Assembly: GCA_019916065.1 (NCBI GenBank)
Contig: CM034233.1
Location: 9,740,516 to 9,804,515, forward strand
Reading direction: 5' to 3'
Origin: Vitellaria paradoxa
Taxonomy: Eukaryota; Streptophyta; Magnoliopsida; Ericales; Sapotaceae
DNA length: 64,000 nucleotides
A model generated the notes under the pieces. The model made no database searches. It was given only the letters and a program-made list of their open reading frames with translations, and was not told the DNA's origin. Each line of letters begins with the position of its first letter. The stretch's first letter is position 1. The translations under genes and the position numbers were made by a program. Of this stretch, positions 23,420 to 36,181 are shown one piece after another.

Positions 23420-23563
23420 GTGTGTTTGATTTGTTAAAAATTATTAAAAATTTTAAAAAATTTTTTAAAAATTTTTAGAAATTATTTACCTTTTATTTCA
23501 CTATACGAATGATGAACCCACAAATTATCTTACTTTATATCTTTTTTGCCACTCCAAATGCAC
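23420..23563. mobile_element. MITE-like AT-rich element, family M1 copy
   Basis: It starts GTGTGTTTGATTTGTTAAAA and ends GCCACTCCAAATGCAC. The interior CCTTTTATTTCACTATACGA and ACAAATTATCTTACTTTATA match the copies at 3547 and 45261. Confidence 0.65.
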
Positions 23564-25255
23564 CAATAAGCCCCGTTTGGAGTAAGAAAAAATAAGATAA
23601 ATTGAGATAAAATGTGGTTTCCGGTTAATTTTGGCGCTTTTTTTTTTGAATAGTAGTAAATCGTGGGAGCGGTTTTCCAAATCCGTTCCTATAGATTCAA
23701 AAAAAATTCACATAAAATAGCGACAATAGTACTCGTTTGAAAGTTTTCGATACGAAAAATATGATTATAAAAAAATTTACGCATTCGGTTAACCTACTTT
23801 CAGATTTTTTATTTTTTTGGTGAAATATTGAAACTTTTTGAAATTAGTAATGGCGGGAAAATTAAAGGTATGGGGATTGTTAGAGATTTATAGTAATTTA
23901 TAGTGTTTGTTAGGGATGCCAAATATCAAAGTGGTTTGTTGAAAAAAGGAAATTAAAGTTGGGAATCAATTGCTGTTTGAGGTTCTTCTCTTGGTCAATT
24001 ACATTCCTTAGGAAAACATTATTTGAAAAGACCAGAGCTGGTCTTGGCCCTAATCACGCAACTGTGCAAGTGACCCTCTCATATGCGATGAATGTCTTAT
24101 ATGATAAATATATATTAATTATATAAAATAATAATAATTAAATCTCCTAGTTTCTGTCAAGGGTCGGATATAGGACAAACAATGCATAAAATTAAAAACA
24201 AAATAACATTATACAAGAATAGTGAACATACAAAGCCAACCTTGGTATCCTGGTTTATTTTATTTCGCTTTTCCCCCACGTGAAACTTAAGTAATTGATA
24301 TTCAAATCGCGTTGGTTTCGGAACATTAATTGGTAACTTTAATTTATGAAAAGAAGAGAATAATAAAATATACTAAATTGATTGACATTTTGAAGAATGG
24401 AATAAACCAAATTTTCTATGCCATATTATATATTGAGTTATTATGGATGTGTTTGGAGTTGTATAAATTTATAGTTAGTGTCTTATGTTTTGTGTGGTGG
24501 ATAAGAAATTTAAATTTTATAATCTCATAATTTATATTTTATATTTTTTGAGTATTTTTTTAACTCCAAATGGTGCCTATATCTTCGCACTAAGATTTAA
24601 TCTTGTAAGCAGTGATTTTTATTAAATTTAATTAAAGTTTATTACTTTTTGATTGTCATATTCTTTGTTTGCACTTCGTAATAATTCGTCGTCGCTTGTT
24701 TGTGATTGGTTTGGTTTCGAGATTACTTTAAACTATTCCGTCCTATTTTGCTTTAACTTTTTATTGCATAATGAAGACTATTTTTTCTTTTCGAAAAGTT
24801 TTGTTTACGTTTCGCAATGTCAGACTAAGTTTTTTTTCTTAGTTTTAACCTAGGAATGTAGTGACATAGAAGGAGCTGAATTTGGGTAGTGTAAACTGAA
24901 ATAGGCTTATTACTTTTCGAATAAAAACCTAAGGATTGTTATTCTAAGTTAATTTTCGAAAACGAATCACTCGTGATACACTTGAACTTTGGTTACAATC
25001 TTGTGAGTCGAAGATCAATTCTATATCCCGGTGACTTCGAATTTGACTTCAAAACCCTAGAATAGCAAGTACCTTATGAAAGGGTTTTCTAACGATGAAT
25101 CTTTTGACCTAAGATTACATGTGTAAAGATTAGATTGTGTTAACTACATATCTGAATTCAGATAAAATTTTGAGTTTCTTTAGGGTTACTAAAAATTTAT
25201 TTAATTGTTAATTTTAACGTTCAAGAATTAATTAAGATGTGCGCCTGAATATTAA

Positions 25256-25297
<42 letters not shown>
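25256..25297. repeat. (GA)n microsatellite
   Basis: About 20 uninterrupted GA units. Confidence 0.95.
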
Positions 25298-25300
<3 letters not shown>

Positions 25301-26424
25301 TGTGTTTTCCGGAAAAGAGACAGGCCAGGCTTTCTTATTACTTCTCGAACATAAAATTACTAGGTTTCTTTTTATAAATGGATGAATGATGTTAGGGTTG
25401 ACATCAACCCGTGACATCTTCCATTTGATATTGATAATTGAATTTTAATTTAATAATTTAATAATATACGTATTTTTCGAATTAAAAAGATTATCAATGT
25501 GACTGTTAAATTAAAACTTGACAACGATAATAAAGTTATTGGCAATTGAAATCAACCAATATTAACCTTTAATTCCTCGTCTTATTTTACTGTGTTATGT
25601 CTGTTCTGCCTCAATTTTGTACTTTTGGGATACCTAGTAATTTATTACCTAGAAAGGTTGAACTTGGAATAATAATTTATTTAAGGGAAATTAAAGATAT
25701 AGATAAAAAATGAAAATATTAAATTTATTTTATTTATTGGATATGATTAGAAAAATGAAAAGCAAATACGTGGATAATTGTTAATAACTTTTATTTAATA
25801 AATTGTTAAAATAATATATACGCACACACATATAAAGTAATTCTATTTTTCACACTTTTTTTTTCATTCACAAATTCTTATTCTAAACCTATACTAAATT
25901 ACAATAATAAAAGATATCAATTTTCTTGAAGGTGGATTTGGGTTGAATTCATTTAAATTTTGTTTGAAATTAATTCATTGTCTAAATAAATAAAGGTTAA
26001 ACATTTTTTTTGAAATTAATTAATTTTGAATTTAACTCAAACTCAACTTCATAAACGTATATACAATTTAATACTATAAAAAATTGCATTAATTAAGTTT
26101 ATGATTGATTTAATTAAAAATGGTTTAATTTTTCTTAATTTTACTGGCCGAAATCTTTAACACCGTGTTTAATTTTTGGAGAAAAAGAAAGGATGGAAAA
26201 TGAGATTGAAATATTTTCCCTCTCGTTTGATTTGAAGAAAAAATATGAAGGAAATAAAAAGAAAGGTGATACTTTCCTTCTCATCCACCATTTTGTGTCC
26301 ATTTAATCTTGGGTGAAAAAAATAAAAATAAAGATAAAAAGAGAGGAGGAGAGGAGGAGGAGAGAAAAAGGGAAGTAAAGCATTTCTTAATTTCACTCCT
26401 TCCAAGACAAACTTAAATTATAAT

Positions 26425-26455
<31 letters not shown>

Positions 26456-28361
26456 CACTTTGTACTCATTTATTTTTCACTAACAAATAACACTTATCGA
26501 AATAAAGTTTTTTATTTTAAAAGAAAAAAATTTATTCCCTCTCATTTTCTTTTCATTTACTTTTCTATTTTTTCTACAAACGAAAGCACAAACTCTACCC
26601 AAATGTTCAACTATGAGAATAAAGATAGCACTACAAGAATTATAATTGCGTGGCAAATCATAGGTCAATCATTTTTAAAATAGTGATTTAACTAAGGTAT
26701 GTTTTACTTTAAAAAATTGCTATTAACAAGTCATTTTAATTTGATTTTCTATGTACTTCTTTTTATGAAAACGACTAATTTCTCTTTTACCATTTATTTA
26801 GAGATATTATAATTAATGTATCTCAACCGTCCATGAATATATGAAATTATGTGAAACTCATCTTACACCTAAAAAGCAATCAGAAGTATGAATAGTGAGT
26901 ATTTTTTGTTAGGATTTGTAAGTAATTATTTTATCTTTTTAGAATATGTTTATCATTCTAATATGTCATCAAGGCATAGGATATGTGGCATTTGTTCATG
27001 TATATTTAATTTGTATTGATTTGACACAGACAAGATATAAATGTTCCAAGAAGAACGGTTAAATTTTCACTGTTTTAGAAGGGGGCTGGGTTGGGTCCAA
27101 GAGGCATGTGGATGCCAAAACGATGCTAGTCCTGCTTGCATGATAGGGGTGTGAACCCCTCTGACCAACTGAACCCACGTGCAGAGACTACGAATGATGA
27201 AGAGACTAGGCATGCAAGAGCCACATAAGCTTAGCTAGCTAGCAAGCTCAGAGGACATGTGCACATGAGACTTATGTAGTGTGTCTAGGACCGTTTTGAG
27301 TCAGATTCAGACCCCCCCCCCCCACCCCACGCCAGTATCAACCCAAACCAGACATATGTATATATCTCTACTTGCACCACGTATATATCTCTCTCGCATA
27401 AATGGTTTATCAAATTAATGTATTATAAGGCCCCTAATTTCTCGAACAAGAATCATGATCAAACAAATCACAAAGATCTCCATTTTTGGTCTCCCCCAGA
27501 GATTGATTTGTAGTGTTTTCTAGGCCATGGAATGTGAGATCAGTTATCTGTTGAAGAGTCTTCAATTAATGAAGACCATTGGTTGATTTGTTTGTGCTGC
27601 CACTTTGGTTTTGAGTCTCGCCAGCGGAGGCATTGACCACTAGATATTTATGTCAATTAAGGGGCCAATTTAGAATTTATGACCAGTTGGGCAAAAGTAA
27701 AACCTACAAGTGAATTAAGACAAAATATGAAAAAAATAATAAGCACAGAAAGTAAATTTTTTTCAAGTGAATTAGTGTAAAATGTAAAAAAAAAAAATAA
27801 ATAAATAATGAGGTCAAAAGTAAAATTTATGAGAGAATTGAAGTAAGTAAATAAATAGAATTTATGTTTAATTTTTTAAGTAAATGGGGAGGATTGCCCT
27901 TACTAAGGTTCACCTGCTCTATCTACGAGTTATGCTTATCACTATAAATTTCAAATTTATGATTTAGTTAAATTGTGTTCTAATCAAAGATTTGTCAAGA
28001 AGAAAAAGAAAATATATAGAAATTCAAAACCGATCCTTTTATTTGAAATGTGATGAAAAGTAGATGAAAAAATATATGAAATTAAAAAAATTAAATTAAA
28101 AACTAATACATTGATGAATGCCTTTTAATTTTTATTATATTTTTAATTCATTTAGACAAAAATATGTATTTGAGATTTTGTGTCAACGTTCCTTTTTTTT
28201 TTTTTCCTATATCTTTTTCTTTCTTTTTATTTTGACTCGCCAAATTTTTACCCCAAACGTAACCTTAGTATACGGACTGTGACGCTTGAAATTTTATCGC
28301 AGTTCTGAGCTCTGAGGTGTCCATCCCTGCTATTGCCATTTGAAATTCTCCATTGACTAGC

Positions 28362-28498
28362 TGTTGAAAACAAAAAGAAGAAGGAGGAAACTAAATTAAA
28401 ATTAAATTAAAAGAAAAGATGACTTCCACGAAATAATGAAATGAGAGGCAGAAATATATATATATATTTATTATTATTTTTTTTTCAAATAACAGTTG

Positions 28499-28536
<38 letters not shown>

Positions 28537-29343
28537 CAGAACAAAACAGAAAATGCAGGAAGACCGAGGACTGTGATGTACACAGTTTCCTTAAAACAGA
28601 TTCGTCCCCTCTACCTGTGCGTGAGGTTATATGGACGTCTGTTTCCCAGGATACAACGGTTAACAACAGCACCGAAGATAACACAGACTTCGATACTCTC
28701 GGCGAACAATAAATAAACGCAGAACACTATCACTGGAAGAGAAAATACGCAGAGAAGAAATAAGATGAAGAGAGAGAGAGTCTTTTTGCTGCTGTATATA
28801 TATATTTTTTTAAGCAGGGAAAGAGGCTGTATATATAATGTGGGGAAGAGGGGCAAACTAGGAATTAACCTGCTGCAGTTACAGAATTGATTTAATTCTA
28901 TAATAAACTCAGAATTCAAATTCGAATTTGAAAGGTTTATAACAGCAGAATTAAACCTGTTACATAATTAAGCTAATATCTGTAACTGCTGGTGGATAAT
29001 TAAAAGGCTAAAACTGGACCACTCGCGAGACCCGTTTTTCGGACCGGCATTCGTGTCCGCAGGTCGCGCGCTTGCACACGACAGAAGTTTATCGGGCCTC
29101 CGTCGGGGCGTAGGATTTGCACCCCCCTGTGCGTGCGCGCGAGGCATAGTATACTTAACATTGGTTACCACTCATAAAAAGTGTAACCATATATGAAGCA
29201 CTTAACCTCTTACCTCTTTTCTAATGTGGGACAAGTGTTTTCACACTTTCCACTTAGCCTTTCACACTTTTCAATCAAGAGTGCTCTATGGAAAATGTAA
29301 TTTCTCATTCACCATTTCCTATTTAATTCCAAATTTTCCAACA
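28362..29343 (-). repeat. 3' LTR of the copia element, 982 bp
   Basis: In element orientation it starts TGTTGGAAAATTTGG and ends TTTTCAACA. It includes a TA-repeat of about 30 bp, a GC-rich island around 29020-29150, and a TCCCACATT motif followed some 30 bp later by TATATGG. It retains a GAAGAGAAAATACGC segment that the other LTR lacks. Confidence 0.95.
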
Positions 29344-29897
29344 GTCCCCCACATGAATAGAAATTGATTTTAAAATAAATTTGTGATAGTGTTCAATAGT
29401 TGAAACCTGCATAGGATAGGTAGGAGTTATCCCTTGAACCTTCTTTTATGACAATATATTTACTTTACTAGCTGTTCAGTAGACATGATGTCCTTGAACT
29501 GAACTGCTTTTTTATGTAAATGAACCATATATTGCACACAGGAGTCATCTAAACATTTGTTCAGTTCTCATGATTATGCTCGTTTTGGCCATGAACATCA
29601 ACCTGGTTCTGCAAGAGTTTCTAAAGAATTGAGCCCTAAACAATTCTCCTTTGAAGCGGCCCCACTTCTCTCTCACATAGGTGATTTCTTAATATTGAGT
29701 AATTTACTTACTCCACTTAAGAATCATTAAAGCAAACCTTTGCTATCCTTTTCTTTTCAATATCACTGTTTCATTATAGGAATGGGTTGAGGGATAGCCC
29801 CCCCAGTGACCTTATTAAGTTTTATAATTAGGTTTTCCCTTTGAACCTAAATCTTGGGATCTCCAGTCAAATAGGTTAGGTTTTCCTTTATAAAAGC
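29344..29897 (-). other. Polypurine tract and 3' non-coding region of the copia element
   Basis: The 554 bp between the gag-pol stop and the 3' LTR. Directly next to the LTR, the minus strand reads CATGTGGGGGAC, the likely polypurine tract that primes plus-strand DNA synthesis. The rest has no open frame of note. Confidence 0.75.
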
Positions 29898-32800
29898 TTA
29901 TTTTCCCATGGGCTTCAGTCCCATTCCCCTTGACAACTTTTCAACTAACTCTCTATTTAACCCTTTGGTTAGCGGATCCGCAATATTATCCTTTGACTTC
30001 ACGTAGTCAATGGAAATAATTCCAGTTGAGAGTAGTTGTCTAATGGTATTATGTCTACGACGTATATGTCTAGACTTACCATTATACATATTGCTCTGAG
30101 CCCTTCCAATAGCAGATTGACTGTCACAATGTATACAAATTGGTGGCACAGGTTTTTCCCATTTTGGAATATCCTCTAAGAAATGGCGTAGCCATTCAGC
30201 CTCTTCACCACTTTTATCTAAAGCTATAAATTCAGACTCCATTGTGGATCTGGCTATAACAGTCTGCTTACAGGATTTCCATGATACAGCTGCTCCTGCT
30301 AATGTGAATATATATCCACTAGTCGATTTTGAATCTTTTATATCAGATATCCAATTTGCATCACTGTATCCTTCTAAAACAGCTGGGTATCTGGTATAAT
30401 GTAGACCATAATCCCGAGTATACCGTAAATACCTAAGTATTCTCACTATTGCTTTCCAATGGTCAACACTCGGATTGCTCGTATATCTACTCAATTTACT
30501 AACCGTATAAGCAATGTCTGGTCTAGTACAACTCATTAAGTACATTAGACTTCCAATAACTCTAGAGTACTCTATTTGAGAAATACCCTCTCCTCTATTC
30601 TTGGATAGATGAACACTATTATCTAATGGTGTTCTCGCTATTCCAGAATCATCCTTGTTGAATTTCTCAAGGATCTTGTCCACATAGTGTGACTGATTCA
30701 AAATAAGACCATCTGATGCTCTTATGATTTTAATTCCTAAAATCACATCAGCAAGTCCCATGTCTTTCATGTCAAATTTTGAATTCAACATATTCTTGGT
30801 AGATTTAATTGTTTTGTAATCACTACCAACAATGAGTATGTCATCCATGTAAAGACACAAAATGACATAGCCACTTTCAGTCTCTTTACTATAAACACAT
30901 TTATCACACTCATTAATCTTAAATCCATTGGTAATCATTGCATTATCAAACTTTTCATGCCATTGCTTTGGCGCTTGTTTCAAGCCATACAGTGATTTTA
31001 CCAATCTACAAACTTTCCTTTCCTGTCCTGGAGCTATAAAACCCTCAGGTTGTTCCATATAGATTTCTTCATCCAAATCACCATTTAGGAAAGCTGTTTT
31101 TACATCCATTTGATGTATCTCTAGGTTTCGCAAAGCAGCGATAGCTAGTATCATCCTAATGGAATTTATTCTCGTAACAGGAGAATAAGTATCAAAGTAA
31201 TCTAGGCCCTCTATTTGCCTGTATCCCTTGATCACAAGTCTGGCTTTATACTTATCAATGGTACCATCTGCTTTCATTTTCCTTTTAAAGATCCATTTGG
31301 ACCCTAAAGGTTTACAACCAGACGGAAGATCCACTAACTCCCAAGTATGATTCTGCAAAATTGAATCTACTTCACTTTTAATTGCTTCTTTCCATAGATG
31401 TCCCTCAGGGGAATTTACAGCCTCTGAATAATTTAGTGGTTCTTTCTCTAACAAATAAGTTAGAAAATCATTTCCAAATGATTTTTCCACTCTTACTCTT
31501 TTGCTACGTCTAAGTCTTAGTTCATGATCAGAATCATGACTTCCTTCATTCATAGTTTCATTTGTTCGTTTAGAAGAACTTGACATCTCGTTGGATTTAC
31601 AAGGAAATACATCTTCAAAAAACGATGCATTCCTAGATTCCATTATCGTGTTCTTGTGTATTTCTGGTATTTTAGATGCATGCACAAGAAACCGATAAGC
31701 ATTACTGTTATGTGCATACCCAATGAATATGCAGTCCACCGTTTTTGGACCTATTTTTATTTTCTTTGGTGTTGGAACAGCTACTTTTGCAAAACACCCC
31801 CACACTCGCAAGTATTTGTAGGATGGTCTCCTACCATTCCATAACTCATAAGGAGTTTTTTCTTTTTTCTTTCGGGGTACCTTATTTAAAAGGTAATTAC
31901 TTGACAAAATAGCTTCACCCCACATATTTTGAGGTAATCCTGAACTTAGTAACATCGCGTTCATCATTTCTTTCAATGTGCGATTTTTACGTTCAGCAAC
32001 ACCATTTGATTGAGGTGAATAAGGTACAGTAATTTCATGTATAATTCCATGTTGCGTACAAAATTCACCAATTGGTATTTCGTACTCGCCACCTCTATCA
32101 CTTCTCAATCTTTTAATCTTTTTATTAAGCTGATTTTCAACTTCATTTTTGTAGAGAACAAATTTCTCTAAAGCTTCATCTTTACTTTTTAGCAAATACA
32201 CATAACAGTATTTTGTGCTATCATCAACAAAGGTGATAAAATATTTATTACCACCTCTTGTTTGTACAAATTTTAAATCACAAACATCACTATGAATTAA
32301 TTCAAGGGGTTCGGTGTTTGGTTCAATTGTTTGGAAAGATGATCTTGTTAATTTTGCCTCAACACAAATTTCACATTTATGTTTTAAATCAATTTGGAAT
32401 GCGGGTATGTGATCCAAGTTAATTAATCTACGCAATGTATCAAAATTAACATGTCCTAGTCTACCATGCCACAAATTGGAAGACTCAAGCAAATAAGCAA
32501 AAGATTTCTTATTTTTATTAATAATAGCCATAACATTGAGCTTAAAAAGCCCATCAGTTACATAACCCTTTCCCACATACATTCCAGATTTTGACAAAAT
32601 AACTTTGTCTGACTCAAAAACTATACGAAATCCATGCTTATTCAACAAAGACCCAGACACTAAGTTCTTGCGGATTTCTGGCACATACAACACATTATTC
32701 AGAGTCAGTTCTTTCCCAGAAGTCATCTTCAACAGCACCTTCCCTTGTCCTTCTACAGTAGAAGTAGCAGAGTTTCCCATGAAAATTTTCTCCCCATTAA

Positions 32801-33860
32801 CTGGTTCGAAAGTAGTGAACAGGTCCTTGTTAGAGCATACGTGCCTAGTGGCACCAGTGTCAATCCACCATTCCTTTGGGTTTGACCCAACTAGGTTCAC
32901 TTCAGAAACCACTGCAGAGAGGTTTATATCTGACACATCTTGAGCAATTTCATTCACCACATTTGCTTCGTGTTTCTTCTTTGGAAGTCTACAGTCAAAA
33001 GATCTGTGACCTATCTTTCCACAATTAAAGCATTTCCCTTGAAACTTCGGTTTGGAAATTCCACCTTTTGGGCCTAATTTCGGTTTGGCAATTTTCTTGT
33101 TTTTGGGGCCTTGCTTATGCTCCATTACATTTGCCTTAGCAGCAGCAAGATTGAATCCTCTATGTTCAGAATTTCTGTTGTCTTCTTCAATACGAAGTCT
33201 AACAATCAGTTCTTCCAGATTCATTTCCTTTCGTTTGTGTTTGAGGTAGTTTTTGAAATCCTTCCACCCTGGAGGTAGCTTCTCAATAATAGCAGCCACT
33301 TGAAAGGTTTCACTCAAAATCATTCCTTCTGCCTGAATCTCATGCAAGATTACTTGAATTTCTTGCACTTGAATGATCACAGCTTTGGAATCCACCATCT
33401 TATAATCAAGGAACTTACCGACCACAAATTTCTTTGCTCCGGCATCCTCTGTTTTATATTTACGGTCTAAGGATTCCCACAGCTCCTTTGCAGTCTTCAT
33501 TGTACAATAAATATTGTACAATGAGTCATGTAAACCATTCATGACATAATTCCTGCATAAGAAATCAGAATGCTTCCAAGCGTCAACCGCATTGACGACT
33601 TGGATATCTGTTTCTTCCTCGGACAACTTAGGAGCCTCCTCAGTCAAGAATCTTGCAAGATTCAAGGTGGTCAGATAGAACAGCATCTTTTGCTGCCACC
33701 TTTTAAAGTTCAATCCATTGAACTTTTCAGGTTTTTCACCATAGTTTACAGAAACCGTAGGTGCAGAAGTCAGTCCGGGCAAATGGACAGTAGAGACAAA
33801 GGCAGAGGCTTTGGCTTCTTTTGCAGCAATCATATTAGAAGCATCATTTCCGGTAACCAT
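29898..33860 (-). CDS. Ty1/copia gag-pol polyprotein, 1320 aa, intact
   Basis: A single open frame encoding all retrotransposon functions. In order: a Gag region with the conserved copia-type fold (residues about 40-250), a CCHC zinc knuckle [14 protein letters not shown] (about 278), aspartic protease [12 protein letters not shown] (about 330), integrase zinc-binding HHCC ([11 protein letters not shown]...CEICVEAK, about 460), integrase core (LIHSDVCDL about 517, then [15 protein letters not shown] about 613), reverse transcriptase ([31 protein letters not shown], catalytic YMDDILIVG about 1003), and RNase H ([19 protein letters not shown] about 1207). The protease-integrase-RT-RNaseH order is diagnostic of Ty1/copia. 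No stop or frameshift. The start codon lies only 35 bp after the 5' LTR. The lineage within copia is not decided here. Confidence 0.97.
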   Translation of the reverse strand: MVTGNDASNMIAAKEAKASAFVSTVHLPGLTSAPTVSVNYGEKPEKFNGLNFKRWQQKMLFYLTTLNLARFLTEEAPKLSEEETDIQVVNAVDAWKHSDFLCRNYVMNGLHDSLYNIYCTMKTAKELWESLDRKYKTEDAGAKKFVVGKFLDYKMVDSKAVIIQVQEIQVILHEIQAEGMILSETFQVAAIIEKLPPGWKDFKNYLKHKRKEMNLEELIVRLRIEEDNRNSEHRGFNLAAAKANVMEHKQGPKNKKIAKPKLGPKGGISKPKFQGKCFNCGKIGHRSFDCRLPKKKHEANVVNEIAQDVSDINLSAVVSEVNLVGSNPKEWWIDTGATRHVCSNKDLFTTFEPVNGEKIFMGNSATSTVEGQGKVLLKMTSGKELTLNNVLYVPEIRKNLVSGSLLNKHGFRIVFESDKVILSKSGMYVGKGYVTDGLFKLNVMAIINKNKKSFAYLLESSNLWHGRLGHVNFDTLRRLINLDHIPAFQIDLKHKCEICVEAKLTRSSFQTIEPNTEPLELIHSDVCDLKFVQTRGGNKYFITFVDDSTKYCYVYLLKSKDEALEKFVLYKNEVENQLNKKIKRLRSDRGGEYEIPIGEFCTQHGIIHEITVPYSPQSNGVAERKNRTLKEMMNAMLLSSGLPQNMWGEAILSSNYLLNKVPRKKKEKTPYELWNGRRPSYKYLRVWGCFAKVAVPTPKKIKIGPKTVDCIFIGYAHNSNAYRFLVHASKIPEIHKNTIMESRNASFFEDVFPCKSNEMSSSSKRTNETMNEGSHDSDHELRLRRSKRVRVEKSFGNDFLTYLLEKEPLNYSEAVNSPEGHLWKEAIKSEVDSILQNHTWELVDLPSGCKPLGSKWIFKRKMKADGTIDKYKARLVIKGYRQIEGLDYFDTYSPVTRINSIRMILAIAALRNLEIHQMDVKTAFLNGDLDEEIYMEQPEGFIAPGQERKVCRLVKSLYGLKQAPKQWHEKFDNAMITNGFKINECDKCVYSKETESGYVILCLYMDDILIVGSDYKTIKSTKNMLNSKFDMKDMGLADVILGIKIIRASDGLILNQSHYVDKILEKFNKDDSGIARTPLDNSVHLSKNRGEGISQIEYSRVIGSLMYLMSCTRPDIAYTVSKLSRYTSNPSVDHWKAIVRILRYLRYTRDYGLHYTRYPAVLEGYSDANWISDIKDSKSTSGYIFTLAGAAVSWKSCKQTVIARSTMESEFIALDKSGEEAEWLRHFLEDIPKWEKPVPPICIHCDSQSAIGRAQSNMYNGKSRHIRRRHNTIRQLLSTGIISIDYVKSKDNIADPLTKGLNRELVEKLSRGMGLKPMGK

Positions 33861-33895
33861 TTTCCTTTTAATTAAAGCCGAATCTGTTTTAAGAT

Positions 33896-34033
33896 TGTTG
33901 AAAACAAAAAGAAGAAGGAGGAAACTAAATTAAAATTAAATTAAAAGAAAAGATGACTTCCACGAAATAATGAAATGAGAGGTAGAAATATATATATATA
34001 TTTTTTATTATTTTTTTTTTCAAATAACAGTTG

Positions 34034-34083
<50 letters not shown>

Positions 34084-34913
34084 CAGAACAAAACAGAAAA
34101 TGCAGGAAGACCGAGGACTGTGATGTACACAGTTTCCTTAAAACAGATTCGTCCCCTCTACCTGTGCGTGAGGTTATATGGACGTCTGTTTCCCAGGATA
34201 CAACGGTTAACAACAGTACCGAAGATAACACAGACTTCGATACTCTCGGCGAACAATAAACAAACGCAGAACACTATCACTGAGAGAGTCTTTTGCTGCT
34301 GTATATATATATTTTTTTAAGTAAGGAAAAAGGCTGTATATATAATGTGGGGAAGAGGGGCAAACTAGGAATTAACCTGCTGCAGTTACAGAATTGATTT
34401 AATTCTATAATAAACTCAGAATTCAAATTCGAATTTGAAAGGTTTATAACAGCAGAATTAAACCTGTTACATAATTAAGCCAATATCTGTAACTGCTGGT
34501 GGATAATTAAAAGGCTAAAACTGGACCACTCGCGAGACCCGTTTTTCGGACCGGCATTCTGGTGGATAATTAAAAGGCTAAAACTGGACCACTCGCGAGA
34601 CCCGTTTTTTGGACCGGCATTCGTGTCCGCAGGTCGCGCGCTTGCACACGACAGAAGTTTATCGGGCCTCCGTCGGGGCGTAGGATTTGCACCCCCCTGT
34701 GCGTGCGCGCGAGGCATAGTATACTTAACATTGGTTACCACTCATAAAAAGTGTAACCATATATGAAGCACTTAACCTCTTACCTCTTTTTCAATGTGGG
34801 ACTAGTGTTTTCACACTTTTCACTTAGCCTTTCACACTTTTCAATCAAGAGTGCTCTATGAAAAATGTAATTTCTCATTCACCATTTCCTATTTATTTCC
34901 AAATTTTCCAACA
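33896..34913 (-). repeat. 5' LTR of the copia element, 1018 bp
   Basis: It acts as the promoter for the gag-pol transcript. It is longer than its partner because of a longer TA tract (about 34039-34080) and a 63-bp tandem duplication (34496-34558 repeated at 34559-34621); it lacks one 40-bp segment. The promoter-like words are CTAGTCCCACATTG on the minus strand near 34805-34792 and a TATATGG about 30 bp further on. Confidence 0.95.
34496..34621. repeat. 63-bp tandem duplication inside the 5' LTR
   Basis: CTGGTGGATAATTAAAAGGC begins at 34496 and again at 34559. The second copy differs by one base (TTTTTTGG for TTTTTCGG). The other LTR has a single copy, so the duplication arose after or during insertion. 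Confidence 0.95.
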
Positions 34914-34918
34914 CTAGC

Positions 34919-36181
34919 TTGTTTGGAGCGTCTGGAAATTTACTACGATAATTTTCGCAACATTAAATTATATATCGCAGCCTGCCATATGTTTGAGGGT
35001 TGTACAAGTCGTGTGATGTGATGTGCCTTGTCACACTTCAAAGGTACCTTTTACCCAAATATATATGCTGTGAAATGAATTTGCTAGCTCTTCTTGCCGC
35101 ATGATGATGCCAGAAGGAGTGCCGTAACTCTGTAACATGGCTGAAATCGATAAAAAGAAGAGGCTTACGTTGTTTTTAGTCTCAGTTTAAAGACATGAGA
35201 TTGGATCGTCATGATTAAATTTAACTCTTTAGGTATATTTTTATCTTTTTAAATATAAATACATCTAAATTATTAAATTTTAATTTAGTAACTTAATTTC
35301 ATATTTTGAATTGATATTAAAGGTAATATCGATTCTTCAAATTTGAGATTAATTAACTTTATTGCAACTATCATTATGAATTTTGAACTCAACTCTCAAA
35401 TAATTTGATTATTAAAAAATTTTTATTCTAATTATTTAAAATATATTAAATTAAAATAAATAATTTGATTAAAAATATTAATATATATATGTTTGTGCTT
35501 ATGTATATATATTATTTTATGGTTTCAAACTCAAATTTTAAACAAGGTATGAAACCAACTCGAATTGAACCCTTTTTTTTTTTTTGACCTAAGCTTGAAG
35601 AGTTTTACTAGGAGCTAGCTAGATTTGGGGCCACCGAGAGGGATAGTCAAATTCTGGTAACTTGATAGCCCCTATACATGCACATAACAACATTTAATTT
35701 TTGGACTAGCAAGCAATAGTGGATGAATTACAAAAATGCCTCAATTTTTGTTGAGATGAGATGAGGACAGCAAACAGAATACCATGATGATATATATGGG
35801 GCAATTAATGGTTGTCATCGAGCTGGCCATTGCGCAAATGTGGATCAAACAAACTATAACCCCCCTTCCCCCGACTCACCAATGTTATCACTTTCAGTTT
35901 GTAATGGCCAATGATCCCCCCTAACCCCCCCCCCCCCCCCCCAACCCAAAAGCCAACTGGCGAATTTGACTCATGGGAAAAACAGATAAATAATAAGGTG
36001 AAACTAGAAAGCAAAGGACAAAAATGGTCTAGGATTTGAGACTGATTCTTTTTTGGTTTCTTTATCAAAACACTCTTGTCTCCGTATCCATCTCTTGGTC
36101 ATAGGGTGCCTACATAAGAGACCCCATTTTGGAGTATTTCATTTGCGCAGAGAGAGAGAGAGAGAGAGAGAGAGGCTAAGG
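34919..36181. other. Intergenic DNA and probable promoter of the SOB FIVE-LIKE gene
   Basis: AT-rich DNA with an 18-base C-run near 35927-35942. A (GA)n tract at 36151-36174 lies directly before the start codon, probably in the 5' untranslated region. No TATA box can be assigned with confidence. Confidence 0.55.

Larger units (their letters stand above)
22702..28356. other. AT-rich intergenic DNA with microsatellites, no gene seen
   Basis: Holds a long (TA)n tract at 23163-23211, an M1-family MITE copy at 23420-23563, a MITE-like stretch at 24447-24577 with inverted TTTGGAGTT/AACTCCAAA ends, a (GA)n tract at 25256-25297, a (TA)n tract near 26432-26454 and a C-run near 27312-27321. The stretch 27050-27650 is less AT-rich and has small palindromes (for example AGCTTAGCTAGCTAGC), but no gene could be supported there. 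Confidence 0.6.
28362..34913 (-). mobile_element. Full-length Ty1/copia LTR retrotransposon
   Basis: An autonomous-looking element on the minus strand, bounded by LTRs at 28362-29343 and 33896-34913 that begin TGTTG and end CAACA. A perfect 5-bp target duplication CTAGC flanks it (28357-28361 and 34914-34918). It carries one uninterrupted gag-pol frame (29898-33860). The two LTRs differ by about a dozen substitutions by eye, plus several indels (TA-repeat length, a 40-bp gap and a 63-bp duplication). With LTR identity above about 98 percent at aligned sites, insertion was recent on an evolutionary scale. Confidence 0.97.

Noticed and set aside
27060..27320. Possible microRNA or foldback gene (GGGGTGTGAACCCC, AGCTTAGCTAGCTAGC)
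   Set aside because: The palindromes are short and no precursor-length foldback with a known mature sequence could be traced.
28391..28919. Short frames inside both copia LTRs on both strands
   Set aside because: They lie over TA repeats and LTR regulatory sequence, are present in both LTRs and do not resemble a known protein.
36053..36181. In-frame extension upstream of the SOFL start
   Set aside because: It reads through the GA repeat of the probable leader; the conserved SOFL block begins right after the ATG at 36182.
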